Source: Rhodococcoides corynebacterioides NBRC 14404
GTDB taxonomy: Bacteria; Actinomycetota; Actinomycetes; Mycobacteriales; Mycobacteriaceae
Length of the DNA: 64,000 nt
Reading direction: 5' to 3'
NCBI RefSeq assembly: GCF_001894765.1
Contig: NZ_BCWV01000002.1
Span: 620,001 to 684,000 of the forward strand
Positions 7,889 to 17,189 of this stretch are shown in pieces (position 1 is the stretch's first letter; each line of letters begins with the position of its first letter). Below the pieces are notes generated by a model. The model worked only from the letters and a program-made list of their open reading frames with translations. It was not told where the DNA came from and did not search any database. The translations under genes were made by a program, and so were the position numbers.

Positions 7889-9904
7889 GTGGACCCCCGC
7901 GCGCGCAACACGCTGACCGAGTCGACCAGCCCCTACCTCCGCCAGCACGCGGACAACCCGGTGCACTGGCAGCAGTGGACCGACGCGGCCCTGGCGTGGG
8001 CGCGCGAACGGGACGTGCCGGTGCTCCTCTCCATCGGGTACTCCGCCTGCCACTGGTGCCATGTCATGGCGCACGAGTCCTTCGAGGACGAGGCGACGGC
8101 GACGCTGATGAACGAGCACTTCGTCTGCATCAAGGTCGACCGTGAGGAGCGGCCCGACCTCGACGCGGTCTACATGAACGCCACGGTCGCGATGACCGGC
8201 CAGGGCGGGTGGCCCATGACGGTGTTCCTGACCCCGGACGGCGAGCCCTTCTACTGCGGGACGTACTTCCCGCCGACCCCCCGGCAGGGCATGCCGTCGT
8301 TCCCGCAGCTGCTCACCGCGATCACCGACACGTGGGTCACCCGCCGCGACGAGGTGACCACGGCGTCCGCGTCGATCGTCGCCGAGCTCCGCCGGGGATC
8401 GACGGGCGTGCCGATGGGGGATCGCTCCGTGGACGCCGCGCTGCTCGACCATGCCGTCGCCGGCATCCTCGCCGCGGAGGACACCGAGCGCGGCGGGTTC
8501 GGTCCGGCGCCGAAGTTCCCCCCGTCGGCCCTGGCCGAAGCCCTGCTCCGGCACGTCGAGCGGACGGGGTCGGACGCCGCGGCGGCCACGCTCGACCGCA
8601 CCCTGTCGGCGATGGTGCGCGGTGGGCTGTACGACCAGCTCGGCGGCGGATTCGCCCGCTACTGCGTCGACGCGGACTGGGTGGTCCCGCACTTCGAGAA
8701 GATGCTCTACGACAACGGGCTCCTGCTGCGAGTCCTCGCCCACGCGGCGCGGCGCGGCGACGACCTCGCGGCGCGCGCCGCGGCGGAGACGGCGGCGTTC
8801 CTCGTCCGCGATCTCGGCACCGACGACGGCTGCTTCGCGTCGGCGCTCGACGCCGACACCGACGGGGTCGAGGGCCTGACCTACGTGTGGACGCCGACGC
8901 AGCTGCGGGACGCGCTCGGCGACGCCGACGGTGCGGCGGCCGCAGCGCTGTTCGAGGTGACGGACACCGGGACCTTCGAGCACGGCACGTCGGTTCTGCA
9001 ACTGCGGTCCGATCCGGCCGACGCGGCGTGGTTCGACGACGTGCGTACCCGCCTGGCGGCCGTTCGCGCGACGCGTCCGCAGCCGGGCCGCGACGACAAG
9101 GTGGTGACCGCCTGGAACGCGTTCGCCGTCACCGCGCTCGCGGAAGGTGGTGCCGCTCTGGGCGAGTGGACGTGGGTCGAGTCGGCGGCGCGATGCGCGG
9201 AGACGTTGGTGTCGCGGCACGTGGTCGACGGTCGGCTGCGCCGCGCGTCGCTGGGCGGCGAGGTCGGGGCCGCAGCGGGAGTCCTCGAGGACCACGGCGC
9301 ACTGGCGACGGCCCTGGCCGCGCTGCACCAGGCCACCGGTGAGCAACGCTGGCTCACCGCCGCGCAGGACGTCCTCGACATCGCACTCGAGCACTTCGCC
9401 GACCGTGAGCGGCCCGGTGCGTGGTTCGACACCGCCGACGACGCGGAGCAACTGGTGACCCGGCCGTCGGATCCGCTGGACGGAGCGACGCCGTCCGGTG
9501 CGTCCCTCGTCACCGAGGCCCTGTTGACGGTGTCCGCGCTGACCGACCCCGAGCGTGCGTCCCGGTACCGCGAGGCGGCGGACCTGTCTCTGGCGCGCGC
9601 GTCGATCCTGCTCGAACGGGCTCCGCGGTCCGCCGGTCACTGGCTCGCGGTGGCCGAGGCGGCGGTGGCGGGGCCCCTGCAGGTGGCGGTCGCGTCGAAC
9701 GCTCCCGGCTCGACGCTCGCGGCGGTCGCCCGGCACCGGGCTCCCGGCGGCACCGTGGTGGTGGCGGGCAGCCCGGGGTCGACGCCGCTGCTCGCGGACC
9801 GTCCGACCGTCGACGGTCACGACACCGCCTACGTCTGCCGGGGCTTCGTCTGCGACCGGCCGGTCACCGAGGCGGCGGACCTCACCGCCGCGCTCGGCGT
9901 CTGA
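7889..9904 (+). CDS. YyaL/SSP411-type thioredoxin-fold protein (DUF255)
   Basis: This 671-residue cytosolic protein has an N-terminal DUF255 thioredoxin-like domain with the motif C54-H-W-C57-H in SIGYSACHWCHVMAHESF. It continues into an alpha/alpha-barrel resembling N-acylglucosamine 2-epimerases and glycosidases (KFPPSALAEALLRH, GGLYDQLGGGFARYCVD, PHFEKMLYDNG). Length is normal for the family, and the counterpart is M. tuberculosis Rv1084. The biochemical role is not established. GTG at 7889 follows AAGACT by 6 nt, a plausible leaderless promoter with one mismatch. It converges with the hemolysin III gene with only 6 nt between stops. Confidence 0.88.
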   Translation: MDPRARNTLTESTSPYLRQHADNPVHWQQWTDAALAWARERDVPVLLSIGYSACHWCHVMAHESFEDEATATLMNEHFVCIKVDREERPDLDAVYMNATVAMTGQGGWPMTVFLTPDGEPFYCGTYFPPTPRQGMPSFPQLLTAITDTWVTRRDEVTTASASIVAELRRGSTGVPMGDRSVDAALLDHAVAGILAAEDTERGGFGPAPKFPPSALAEALLRHVERTGSDAAAATLDRTLSAMVRGGLYDQLGGGFARYCVDADWVVPHFEKMLYDNGLLLRVLAHAARRGDDLAARAAAETAAFLVRDLGTDDGCFASALDADTDGVEGLTYVWTPTQLRDALGDADGAAAAALFEVTDTGTFEHGTSVLQLRSDPADAAWFDDVRTRLAAVRATRPQPGRDDKVVTAWNAFAVTALAEGGAALGEWTWVESAARCAETLVSRHVVDGRLRRASLGGEVGAAAGVLEDHGALATALAALHQATGEQRWLTAAQDVLDIALEHFADRERPGAWFDTADDAEQLVTRPSDPLDGATPSGASLVTEALLTVSALTDPERASRYREAADLSLARASILLERAPRSAGHWLAVAEAAVAGPLQVAVASNAPGSTLAAVARHRAPGGTVVVAGSPGSTPLLADRPTVDGHDTAYVCRGFVCDRPVTEAADLTAALGV

Positions 9905-9910
9905 CGTCCG

Positions 9911-10579
9911 TCAGCGCAGCAGCACCAACCACACCGCGACGTAGTGGCAGATCGCCGCGATCACCGTCGCGGCGTGGAAGAACTCGTGGTGACCGAACGT
10001 GGTGGGCCAGGGATCGGGCCACTTGGTGGCGTAGAGGATGCCGCCGACGCTGTAGAAGATGCCGCCGGCCAGCAGCAGGGCCATCGGCGCGAGGCCCACG
10101 GTGTCGGTCAGGGTGCCGGCGACGGGCACGATCGCCCAGCCGAGCAGGAGGTAGAGGGGGACGCCGAGCCACCGCGGCGCCGCGGGCCAGACCATCTTGA
10201 GTGCGACGCCGGCGACGGCGCCCGCCCACACCACGATCAGCAGGACCTTGCCGGTCGACCAGGGGAGGCCGAGGGCGGCGAAGGGTGTGTAGCTGCCGGC
10301 GATGAACAGGAAGATCATCGAGTGGTCGGCGCGTTTCATCCACATGCGGCTCCGTGGCTTCGCCCACTGCACGCGGTGGTAGGTCGCGCTGGTGCCGAAC
10401 AGTCCGCACGTGGCGAGGGCATAGACGGCCACGGCCGGGCCGGCTCCGGGGGGTCCGGCGGCGAGGGCCACCCAGACCAGCACGATCCCGCAGATCACGG
10501 AGACGCCGAAGGCGTACAGATGGATCCAGCCTCGCATGCGCGGCTTGACCGGCAGCTCGTCGATCCCGAATGCAGTCAC
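9911..10579 (-). CDS. trhA: Hemolysin III / PAQR-family membrane protein (TrhA)
   Basis: Seven-helix integral membrane protein of 222 residues in the hemolysin III family of PAQR proteins. Predicted metal-ligand motifs are present: SATYHRVQW near helix 2, KRADHSMIFLFIAGSY with the conserved Asp, and HHEFFHAATV near the C-terminus. Family members act in membrane lipid homeostasis, and their hydrolase activity is inferred from the metal site. The M. tuberculosis counterpart is Rv1085c. The GTG at 10577-10579 sits 6 nt after TAGCGT, so the mRNA is probably leaderless. Confidence 0.9.
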   Translation of the reverse strand: MTAFGIDELPVKPRMRGWIHLYAFGVSVICGIVLVWVALAAGPPGAGPAVAVYALATCGLFGTSATYHRVQWAKPRSRMWMKRADHSMIFLFIAGSYTPFAALGLPWSTGKVLLIVVWAGAVAGVALKMVWPAAPRWLGVPLYLLLGWAIVPVAGTLTDTVGLAPMALLLAGGIFYSVGGILYATKWPDPWPTTFGHHEFFHAATVIAAICHYVAVWLVLLR

Positions 10580-10585
10580 GAACCT

Positions 10586-10591
10586 ACGCTA
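10586..10591 (-). promoter_or_regulatory. Leaderless -10 hexamer for hemolysin III gene
   Basis: TAGCGT on the minus strand, then AGGTTC, then the GTG start at 10579. Confidence 0.6.
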
Positions 10592-10624
10592 ACGTAACTT
10601 GCCTCGATTCGGCCGTGTCGCCGA

Positions 10625-12247
10625 TCACCGGAGCAGCAGGTCGAGCAGGGCACCGACGGCGCGCCGCCGGATCGCACCGGTCGGACCGGCGTCGGCCAGA
10701 GCGGCCTTCGCAGCGGACAGTCCGGGAGCTCCGGACACGCCACCGCCCGGATGGGCGGACGCGCTGCCGAGGTACAGGCGCTGCACCGGCGTCTCGGCAC
10801 GACCGAGCCCCGGCGACGGGCGGAACACCAGCTGCTGCTGGATCTGTGCCGTGCCGCCGTTGACGGCGCCGCCGAACAGGTTGGCGTCGGAGCGGGTGAG
10901 ATCCGACGGACGTTGCACGTGCTTGCCGACGATCGAGGCCGAGAACCCCGGCGCGTGCTCCTCGAGCACCGCGTCGACCCGAGCGGCGAGCAGGTCGGCC
11001 GAGGCGTCGTCGACCACTCCCCGCGGCAGGTGGGTGTAGGCCCACGCGCTCTCCGTCCCCGCCGGGGAGCGCGTCGGATCGGCCGTCGTCATCTGACCGA
11101 ACAGCATGAAGGGCCGCTCGGGAATCCGACCGGTGACCAGGTCGGCGTTCCACCGGACCAAGCCGTCGTCGTCGGCGCCGACGTGCACCGTTCCCGCGTC
11201 GTTCAGGCCGGCCGACCGCCACGGGATCGGCGCGTCGAGCGCGTAGTTGACCTTGACCACGGGGGTGTCCCACTCGAACGTCTCGAGGTCGCGGTGCACT
11301 CGCGCGGGCACGGCGTCGTGCGGGAGAAGTGAGCCGTACAGCGCCGGCGCCGAGACGTCGGCGATCACCGCACGTCGCGCCCGGTAGTGCTCTCCGCCCG
11401 CGGTTCGCACCCCGGTGGCCACCCCGCCCGAGACGTCGATCCCGACCACCGGCGCGTCGTACACGACGCGCGCGCCGGGGCGTTCGGCTCGGCGCACCAG
11501 GGCGGCCGCCAGCTCGCCCGCGCCGCCCACCGGCACGGGATAGCCGACGTCCTGAGCGAGCATCGTCAGCAGGTAGCCGAGGATGCCGCTGGCCGGCGCG
11601 TCCGTCGGGACGTCGGCGTGCATGGCGTTGCCGAGCAGGAGGCACCGCGCCGCCTCGCTGTGGAACAGCTCGTGAGCCATGGCCCGAGCCGGCAGCAGGG
11701 CGAAGCGCAGGAATCGCAGCGTCTCCGCCGTTCCCAGCCGCCGGAACAGCTGGGTTGCACCGCGGACCGGGGGGAACGCGCTGCCGAACAGCGAGTGCAG
11801 CAGCGGATCGCGGACGCGGTTCCACTGCTCGACCACGTCCATCCACGCGTCGCCGTCCCGCGGATCGTGCCGCGCCAGCATGGCGGCGGTGTCCTCCGGA
11901 CGGTGATGGATGACGGGCGCGTCCTCGTCGTCGGGCGAGCGTGGGTGCCCGTACGCGCGCGGCGCGTGCGTCCACCGCAGACCGACTCGGTCGAGTTCGA
12001 GCGCGAGCATCGCCGGCGAGGAGACCCCCAGCGGATAGAACGCGCTGTAGAGGTCGCTGACGTAGCCCGGCGTGAGCTCCGCGCTGCGGATCGCCCCGCC
12101 CGGCGTGGACGACGCCTCGACGACGACGACGTCCCAGCCGGCGTCCGCGAGCGCCGCGGCAGCGACCAGGCCGTTGTGCCCGGCGCCGATCACGACGGCG
12201 TCGGCGGTGACGACCGTTTTCACAGCGGCGGTGACGACCGGGCTCAC
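10625..12247 (-). CDS. FAD/NAD-dependent oxidoreductase, phytoene-desaturase-like
   Basis: This 540-residue flavoprotein of the CrtI/PYROXD2-type amine-oxidase superfamily starts with the dinucleotide-binding fingerprint VIGAGHNGLVAAAALADAGWDVVVVEA, followed by PGGAIRS. The C-terminal end has LYLGSASAHPGGGVSGAPG, the second FAD-contact motif. The substrate is unknown. No phytoene synthase gene is nearby, so a carotenoid role is not supported. The GTG at 12245-12247 overlaps the stop of the upstream SRPBCC gene by 4 nt (GTGA), which fixes the start and makes an operon. The upstream open frame is longer but low-complexity and unlikely to be translated. Confidence 0.85.
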   Translation of the reverse strand: MSPVVTAAVKTVVTADAVVIGAGHNGLVAAAALADAGWDVVVVEASSTPGGAIRSAELTPGYVSDLYSAFYPLGVSSPAMLALELDRVGLRWTHAPRAYGHPRSPDDEDAPVIHHRPEDTAAMLARHDPRDGDAWMDVVEQWNRVRDPLLHSLFGSAFPPVRGATQLFRRLGTAETLRFLRFALLPARAMAHELFHSEAARCLLLGNAMHADVPTDAPASGILGYLLTMLAQDVGYPVPVGGAGELAAALVRRAERPGARVVYDAPVVGIDVSGGVATGVRTAGGEHYRARRAVIADVSAPALYGSLLPHDAVPARVHRDLETFEWDTPVVKVNYALDAPIPWRSAGLNDAGTVHVGADDDGLVRWNADLVTGRIPERPFMLFGQMTTADPTRSPAGTESAWAYTHLPRGVVDDASADLLAARVDAVLEEHAPGFSASIVGKHVQRPSDLTRSDANLFGGAVNGGTAQIQQQLVFRPSPGLGRAETPVQRLYLGSASAHPGGGVSGAPGLSAAKAALADAGPTGAIRRRAVGALLDLLLR

Positions 12248-12678
12248 CGGGTCGCGCGTTCGGCGAGGAACGCCAGTCGGCGCAGGGCTTCGGTGTTTCG
12301 GGGGTGGACCGCGAGATGTTGCACGCTGTCGGGTACCCAATCGACAGGCGCCGAGGCAGCGTGTTCGATCATCTCGATCCGGCACCCCGTGGGGGTCGGG
12401 TGCAGTCGAAGGACGATCTCCGCGCGTCCCGCCGGGAGGGCCCGCGCCTCCAGGACCAGCTCGCGGCGGTCGATCATGCGACGCACCACCGTCACGTCGT
12501 CGACCACGAGCGGCCAGAGTCCGAACGAATGGTGGATCCGGGACCCGATGTGCGGCCACCGCGAATCGACTGCCCGGATGCGGGAGGCGCCGACGACCCA
12601 CATGCCGTAGCTCCACCCGTCGGTCAGAACCGACCACACGGCATCGACATCGGCAGTGGTGTCGCGAACGACGGTCAT
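12244..12678 (-). CDS. SRPBCC-fold (polyketide cyclase/START-like) protein
   Basis: This 144-residue protein has the ligand-cavity pattern of the SRPBCC superfamily: TADVDAVWSVLTDGWSYGMWVVG, then beta-strands around RIHHSFGLWPLVVDDV and a long C-terminal helix (NTEALRRLAFLAERA). Such proteins bind or modify hydrophobic ligands; its ligand is not known. ATG at 12676-12678 is preferred. A GTG nine bases upstream lies too close to the GAGG element. Its stop overlaps the start of the FAD oxidoreductase, so the two are translationally coupled and may act on the same lipid-like substrate. It is divergent from the Z-isoprenyl diphosphate synthase. Confidence 0.78.
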   Translation of the reverse strand: MTVVRDTTADVDAVWSVLTDGWSYGMWVVGASRIRAVDSRWPHIGSRIHHSFGLWPLVVDDVTVVRRMIDRRELVLEARALPAGRAEIVLRLHPTPTGCRIEMIEHAASAPVDWVPDSVQHLAVHPRNTEALRRLAFLAERATR

Positions 12679-12814
12679 GCGGATCACGTCCTCGGGGGAG
12701 GGAATCTTCCGGTCGACGAACCGACTACCCGGGGACGCCGAGAAGAATCCGGTGCGGGCGTAGGGTGATTCCTCGGTCGTGAGCCACGGGTCGACGGAGA
12801 CGGTGAGGAGCCGG

Positions 12815-13582
12815 GTGAAAGCTCGAGGTCTGTTGTACACGCTGTACGAGCGTCGTCTGGTGCGACAGCTCGACGGTGCGCAGCATCCCCGGCACATCGC
12901 GGTCATGTGCGACGGCAATCGTCGCTGGGCGCGCGAGAACGGCTTCACCGACGTCAGTCACGGCCACCGAATGGGTGCGCTGAAGATTGCGGAACTGCTC
13001 ACCTGGTGCGACCTGGCCGGCATCGACATGGCCACCATCTACCTGCTCTCCACCGAGAATCTGCGCCGCGATCCGGAGGAGATCGATTCCCTGCTCGAGA
13101 TCATCACCGACGTCGTCGAGGAGATCTCCGGGCCGTCGATGAACTGGAGCGTCAAGATCGTCGGCACGCTCGACCTGCTGCCGGCGGACTCGGCTCGGCG
13201 TCTGCAGGAGGCCGCCGCCGGCACCGTCGGCCGGTCCGGCACCCACGTCAACGTGGCGGTCGGCTACGGCGGTCGGCAGGAGATCACCGATGCCGTGCGA
13301 TCCCTCGTCACGGAGAAGCTCGACGCCGGGCTCGACGGTCGTCGGCTGCTGGACTCGATCACCGTCGACGCCATCGACGCGCACCTCTACACGTCGGGAC
13401 AGCCCGATCCCGATCTGGTGATCCGGACGTCCGGTGAGCAACGGCTGTCGGGATTCCTGCTGTGGCAGAGCGCCTATTCGGAGATCTGGTTCACCGAGGC
13501 CTACTGGCCGGAGTTCCGGCGGGTCGACTTCCTGCGGGCGCTGCGGGACTACGCGCGGCGGCACCGCCGGTTCGGCGTCTGA
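12815..13582 (+). CDS. Short-chain Z-isoprenyl diphosphate synthase (Z-FPP synthase)
   Basis: cis-prenyltransferase of the UPP synthase family. The closest remembered relative is M. tuberculosis Rv1086, which makes (2Z,6E)-farnesyl diphosphate for decaprenyl phosphate, the lipid carrier of cell-wall sugars. The 255-residue protein contains the catalytic block HIAVMCDGNRRWAR with the essential Asp, STENLRRDPEE, NVAVGYGGRQEI, and PDPDLVIRTSGEQRLSGFLLWQ followed by SEIWFTEAYWPEF. GTG 12815 is chosen because GAGGAG ends 4 nt upstream. The open frame could begin at 12779 (267 residues), but that GTG lacks a Shine-Dalgarno. It converges with coaA across 7 nt. Confidence 0.88.
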   Translation: MKARGLLYTLYERRLVRQLDGAQHPRHIAVMCDGNRRWARENGFTDVSHGHRMGALKIAELLTWCDLAGIDMATIYLLSTENLRRDPEEIDSLLEIITDVVEEISGPSMNWSVKIVGTLDLLPADSARRLQEAAAGTVGRSGTHVNVAVGYGGRQEITDAVRSLVTEKLDAGLDGRRLLDSITVDAIDAHLYTSGQPDPDLVIRTSGEQRLSGFLLWQSAYSEIWFTEAYWPEFRRVDFLRALRDYARRHRRFGV

Positions 13583-13589
13583 GCCGTCG

Positions 13590-14522
13590 TCAGAGCTTCC
13601 GCAGCCGCAGCCGATTGATCGCGTGATCGGAATCCTTGCGCAGCACCAGCGTCGCGCGCGGCCGGGTCGGGAGAATGTTCTCCACGAGGTTCGGCCGGTT
13701 GATCGACTGCCAGATGTCGGCCGCCGCCATGCGGGCGTGCTCGTCGGACAATCCGGAGTAGTGGTGAAAGTGCGACGCGGGGTCGGCGAACGACGTCTTG
13801 CGCAGGGCGAGGAAGCGGCTGATGTACCACTGCTCGATGTCCTCGATACGGGCGTCGACGTAGATGGAGAAATCGAACAGGTCCGACACCATGAGCCGGG
13901 GTCCGGTCTGGAGGACGTTCAGTCCCTCGATGAGGAGGATGTCCGGCTGACGAACCTCGGTGAACGCGCCGGGCACGATGTCGTAGGAGACATGCGAGTA
14001 CACCGGTGCGCGCGCCGATTCCGCGCCCGACTTCACCTCGGTGACGAAGCGCAGGAGCTTGCGCCGGTCGTAGGACTCGGGAAAACCCTTGCGGTGCATG
14101 ATTCCGCGGCGGATGAGCTCGGCCGAGGAGTAGAGGAACCCGTCCGTCGTCACGAGGTCCACCCGCGGGTGATGCTCCCACCGCGACAGGAGCGCCTGCA
14201 GGACGCGAGCCGTCGTGGACTTGCCCACCGCGACGCTGCCCGCGATGCCGATCACGAAGGGCACCTGGCGGTCCGGCGTCTGCTCGCCGAGGAACGTCGC
14301 GGTGGCGGCGAACAGCCGCTGACGCGCGGCGACCTGCAGGTGGATCAACCGCGACAGCGGGAGGTAGACCTCCGCGACCTCGTCCAGGTCGATCTGCTCG
14401 CCCAGGCCGCGCAGCCCGGTCAGCTCGTCCTCGGTCAGGACGAGGGGGGTCGCCTTGCGCAGCGTGCGCCACTGTCGGCGATCGAACTCCACGTACGGAC
14501 TCGACTCGCTCATCCGGGACAC
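13590..14522 (-). CDS. coaA: Pantothenate kinase, type I
   Basis: CoaA phosphorylates pantothenate with ATP, the first committed and feedback-regulated step of coenzyme A synthesis. The 310-residue protein has the P-loop GSVAVGKST at about 95-103 (K101), [10 protein letters not shown] with the catalytic Asp, [10 protein letters not shown], and [12 protein letters not shown]. Its C-terminus [19 protein letters not shown] is near identical, from memory, to M. tuberculosis CoaA (Rv1092c). The GTG at 14520-14522 has GGAGG 4 nt upstream and aligns with the mycobacterial start. An ATG five codons earlier has no ribosome-binding site. Confidence 0.95.
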   Translation of the reverse strand: MSRMSESSPYVEFDRRQWRTLRKATPLVLTEDELTGLRGLGEQIDLDEVAEVYLPLSRLIHLQVAARQRLFAATATFLGEQTPDRQVPFVIGIAGSVAVGKSTTARVLQALLSRWEHHPRVDLVTTDGFLYSSAELIRRGIMHRKGFPESYDRRKLLRFVTEVKSGAESARAPVYSHVSYDIVPGAFTEVRQPDILLIEGLNVLQTGPRLMVSDLFDFSIYVDARIEDIEQWYISRFLALRKTSFADPASHFHHYSGLSDEHARMAAADIWQSINRPNLVENILPTRPRATLVLRKDSDHAINRLRLRKL

Positions 14523-14600
14523 GCTGCCTCCATTCACGAACGGTGCCGAAGGAAATAGTGCCGGGTGTCGGTGGTCGGGCGTAACCCGGGTCGGCCGACG

Positions 14601-14606
14601 TAGGGT
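14601..14606 (+). promoter_or_regulatory. Leaderless -10 hexamer for the DUF885 gene
   Basis: TAGGGT, then 8 nt, then GTG at 14615. No Shine-Dalgarno is visible. Confidence 0.5.
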
Positions 14607-14614
14607 CGATCACC

Positions 14615-15808
14615 GTGGACGCCGACGAATTCGTGACCGAGTACCTCACGCTGGGACTGTCCTTCGACCGACTCGAAGAGGGCTTCGTCGACGCCTTCAC
14701 CGGTGATCCCGCGCTGCGCCGCGCCGTCGAGAACGCGCCGACGCCGGACCCGCGCACCCTCGCCCGTCGGGCGGCGGACCTTCGCGCCGCGCTGCCGTCG
14801 ACCGACCTGTCGGCCGACCGCGCGTCGTTCCTCGACGCTCATCTGCGTGCGCTCGCCTGCTCCGCGCGGAAACTGGCCGGGGACGAGATCGGGTTCGTCG
14901 ACGAGGTCCGTGCCTACTTCGACGTCGACATCGCCCTCGGCGACCAGGACGACTACCGGGCTGCGCATCGCAGTCTCGACGAGGTGCTCCCCGGATCGGG
15001 GCCGTTGGCCGAGCGCATGCGGGCCCACCGCGCGGCGGACGAGATTCCGCCGGAGCGTCTCGCCGAGTGCGTGGAGGCGTTCTCGAGCGCCCTGCGGGAC
15101 GAGGTGCGACGGCGGTACCCGCTGCCCGACGCCGAGCAGGTGACCTACGAGGTGGTGGGGGACAAGCCGTGGTCGGGCTTCAACTACTACCTCGGCGATT
15201 ACCGGTCGACGGTGGCGATCAATTCGGACCTGAAGCAGCACATGGCGCATCTGCCGCGCCTGATCGCGCACGAGTCCTACCCCGGCCACCACACCGAGCA
15301 CTGCCGCAAGGAGGCCGGCCTGGTGGCGACGGCCGGTCAGCAGGAGCAGACCGTCTTCCTGGTCAACACCCCGCAGTGCCTCATGGCGGAGGGACTGGCG
15401 GACCTCGCGCTCGAGTCGCTGATCGGACCCGGGTGGGGGACCTGGGCGCAGGAGATCTACGCCGATCTGGGGCTGCGGTTCGACGGTGCGCGCGCCGAGG
15501 CCGTGCACGCCGCGTCGGCGGGGCTGCTCGGTGTCCGGCAGGACGCGGCACTGATGCTCCACGACCAGGGGCGGAGTCACGACGACGTCGCGTCGTTCCT
15601 CGAGCGGTGGTCGCTGACGACGTCGGACCGGGCCCGTCAGTCGTTGCGATTCCTGACCTCGCCGCTGTGGCGGGCGTACATCTCCACCTACGTCGAGGGC
15701 TACCGGCTGCTCGGAGCCTGGCTCGATCGAGCGGACACCGCCGACGAGCGCAGCGCCCGGTTCGCCCGACTTCTCGACGAGCCCCTGATCCCGTCCGGAT
15801 TGCGGTGA
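14615..15808 (+). CDS. DUF885 family putative zinc peptidase
   Basis: This 397-residue protein has the DUF885 signature [11 protein letters not shown] (H219-E220 and H225-H226) and the downstream glutamate helix [15 protein letters not shown]. Together these resemble the metal-binding HExxx-E arrangement of gluzincin-like peptidases. The segment [21 protein letters not shown] before the metal site is also conserved in the family. There is no signal peptide, so the protein is probably cytosolic. The peptidase assignment comes from the family, and the substrate is unknown. It is divergent from coaA and upstream of glyA. Confidence 0.8.
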   Translation: MDADEFVTEYLTLGLSFDRLEEGFVDAFTGDPALRRAVENAPTPDPRTLARRAADLRAALPSTDLSADRASFLDAHLRALACSARKLAGDEIGFVDEVRAYFDVDIALGDQDDYRAAHRSLDEVLPGSGPLAERMRAHRAADEIPPERLAECVEAFSSALRDEVRRRYPLPDAEQVTYEVVGDKPWSGFNYYLGDYRSTVAINSDLKQHMAHLPRLIAHESYPGHHTEHCRKEAGLVATAGQQEQTVFLVNTPQCLMAEGLADLALESLIGPGWGTWAQEIYADLGLRFDGARAEAVHAASAGLLGVRQDAALMLHDQGRSHDDVASFLERWSLTTSDRARQSLRFLTSPLWRAYISTYVEGYRLLGAWLDRADTADERSARFARLLDEPLIPSGLR

Positions 15809-15819
15809 TCGGCTGCGCC

Positions 15820-15825
15820 TAGACT
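15820..15825 (+). promoter_or_regulatory. glyA: Putative -10 for glyA
   Basis: TAGACT in the 76-nt gap before glyA. Initiation about 7 nt downstream would give a leader of roughly 53 nt that carries the GGAGA ribosome-binding site. Confidence 0.5.
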
Positions 15826-15884
15826 GGGCGCACGCTCGCTCGACCCCGATGACCGCTCGTCCTGCTGCTTGGAGAACCGTCGCG

Positions 15885-17186
15885 ATGACCGCTGCACCTG
15901 TGAAGTCCACGATCGAGACCGCGTCCCTCGCGGAGCTCGATCCCGAGGTCGCCGCGGCGATGGCCGGCGAGCTCGGCCGCCAGCGCGACACCCTCGAGAT
16001 GATCGCGTCGGAGAACTTCGTGCCGCGTGCGATCCTGCAGGCGCAGGGCAGCGTGCTCACCAACAAGTACGCCGAGGGGTACCCCGGCCGCCGCTACTAC
16101 GGCGGCTGCGAACACGTCGACGTCGTCGAGGACTTGGCGCGGAACCGGGCGAAGGAACTCTTCGGCGCGGAGTTCGCGAACGTCCAGCCGCACGCCGGCG
16201 CCCAGGCCAACGCCGCCGTGCTCATGGCGCTCATCTCGCCCGGCGACAAGATCATGGGTCTCGATCTCGCGCACGGCGGCCACCTCACGCACGGCATGAA
16301 GCTCAACTTCTCCGGCAAGCTCTACGAGGTCGAGTCCTACGGCGTGAGCAAGGAAGACCACCGCATCGACATGGACGAGGTGCGCAAGCAGGCGCTCCAC
16401 GCCCGGCCGCAGGTGCTCATCGCCGGCTGGTCCGCCTACCCGCGCCACCAGGACTTCGCCGCGTTCCGGTCGATCGCCGACGAGGTGGGCGCTCTCCTCT
16501 GGGTCGACATGGCGCACTTCGCCGGCCTCGTCGCCGCGGGTGTGCACCCGTCGCCCGTGCCGCACGCCGACGTCGTCTCCTCGACCGTCCACAAGACGCT
16601 GGGCGGCCCCCGCTCGGGAATCGTCCTGGCCAAGAAGGAGTGGGCGAAGAAGCTCAACTCCGCCGTCTTCCCCGGTCAGCAGGGTGGCCCGCTCATGCAT
16701 GCCGTCGCGGCCAAGGCCGTGGCCTTCAAGATCGCCGGCACCCCCGAGTTCCGGGAACGCCAGGAGCGCACCCTGCGTGGCGCGTCGATCCTCGCCGAGC
16801 GTCTCACCGGTGCCGACGTGGCCGACCAGGGCATCTCGGTGCTCACCGGCGGCACCGACGTGCACCTCGCCCTGGTGGACCTGCGCAACTCCCGCCTGGA
16901 CGGGCAGCAGGCGGAAGACCTGCTCCACGAGGTCGGCATCACCGTCAACCGCAACGCGGTCCCCTTCGACCCGCGCCCGCCGATGGTGACCTCGGGTCTG
17001 CGGATCGGCACCGCCGCACTCGCCACCCGCGGCTTCGGCGACACCGAGTTCACCGAGGTGGCCGACATCATCGCGACGGCACTGGTGACCGGTGAGGCCA
17101 CCGACGCCCTGCGCGGCCGCGTCACCGCGCTGGCACGCAACTTCCCCCTGTACGACGGTCTCGAGGACTGGGGCCTGCTGGGCTGA
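15885..17186 (+). CDS. glyA: Serine hydroxymethyltransferase
   Basis: PLP enzyme interconverting serine and glycine with transfer of a one-carbon unit to tetrahydrofolate; cytosolic. The 433-residue protein has [49 protein letters not shown], the PLP lysine in [14 protein letters not shown] (K237), and [15 protein letters not shown] near the C-terminus. The ATG at 15885 has GGAGA nine bases upstream. An earlier in-frame ATG at 15849 lacks one. The counterpart in the same order in M. tuberculosis is Rv1093 (glyA1), beside desA2 and phoH2. It converges with the alpha/beta-hydrolase with 3 nt between genes. Confidence 0.95.
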   Translation: MTAAPVKSTIETASLAELDPEVAAAMAGELGRQRDTLEMIASENFVPRAILQAQGSVLTNKYAEGYPGRRYYGGCEHVDVVEDLARNRAKELFGAEFANVQPHAGAQANAAVLMALISPGDKIMGLDLAHGGHLTHGMKLNFSGKLYEVESYGVSKEDHRIDMDEVRKQALHARPQVLIAGWSAYPRHQDFAAFRSIADEVGALLWVDMAHFAGLVAAGVHPSPVPHADVVSSTVHKTLGGPRSGIVLAKKEWAKKLNSAVFPGQQGGPLMHAVAAKAVAFKIAGTPEFRERQERTLRGASILAERLTGADVADQGISVLTGGTDVHLALVDLRNSRLDGQQAEDLLHEVGITVNRNAVPFDPRPPMVTSGLRIGTAALATRGFGDTEFTEVADIIATALVTGEATDALRGRVTALARNFPLYDGLEDWGLLG

Positions 17187-17189
17187 CCC

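Noticed and set aside
9901-9914. CTGACG-TC-CGTCAG between convergent YyaL and hemolysin III genes
   Set aside because: The loop of two bases is too short. Mirror symmetry arises easily when two TGA stops face each other.
10625-12247. Carotenoid biosynthesis assignment for the CrtI-like flavoprotein
   Set aside because: No phytoene synthase or other crt gene nearby, and the SRPBCC partner suggests another substrate.
15809-15884. Possible glycine riboswitch before glyA
   Set aside because: The 76-nt gap is too short and shows no recognisable aptamer core; a promoter and ribosome-binding site account for it.
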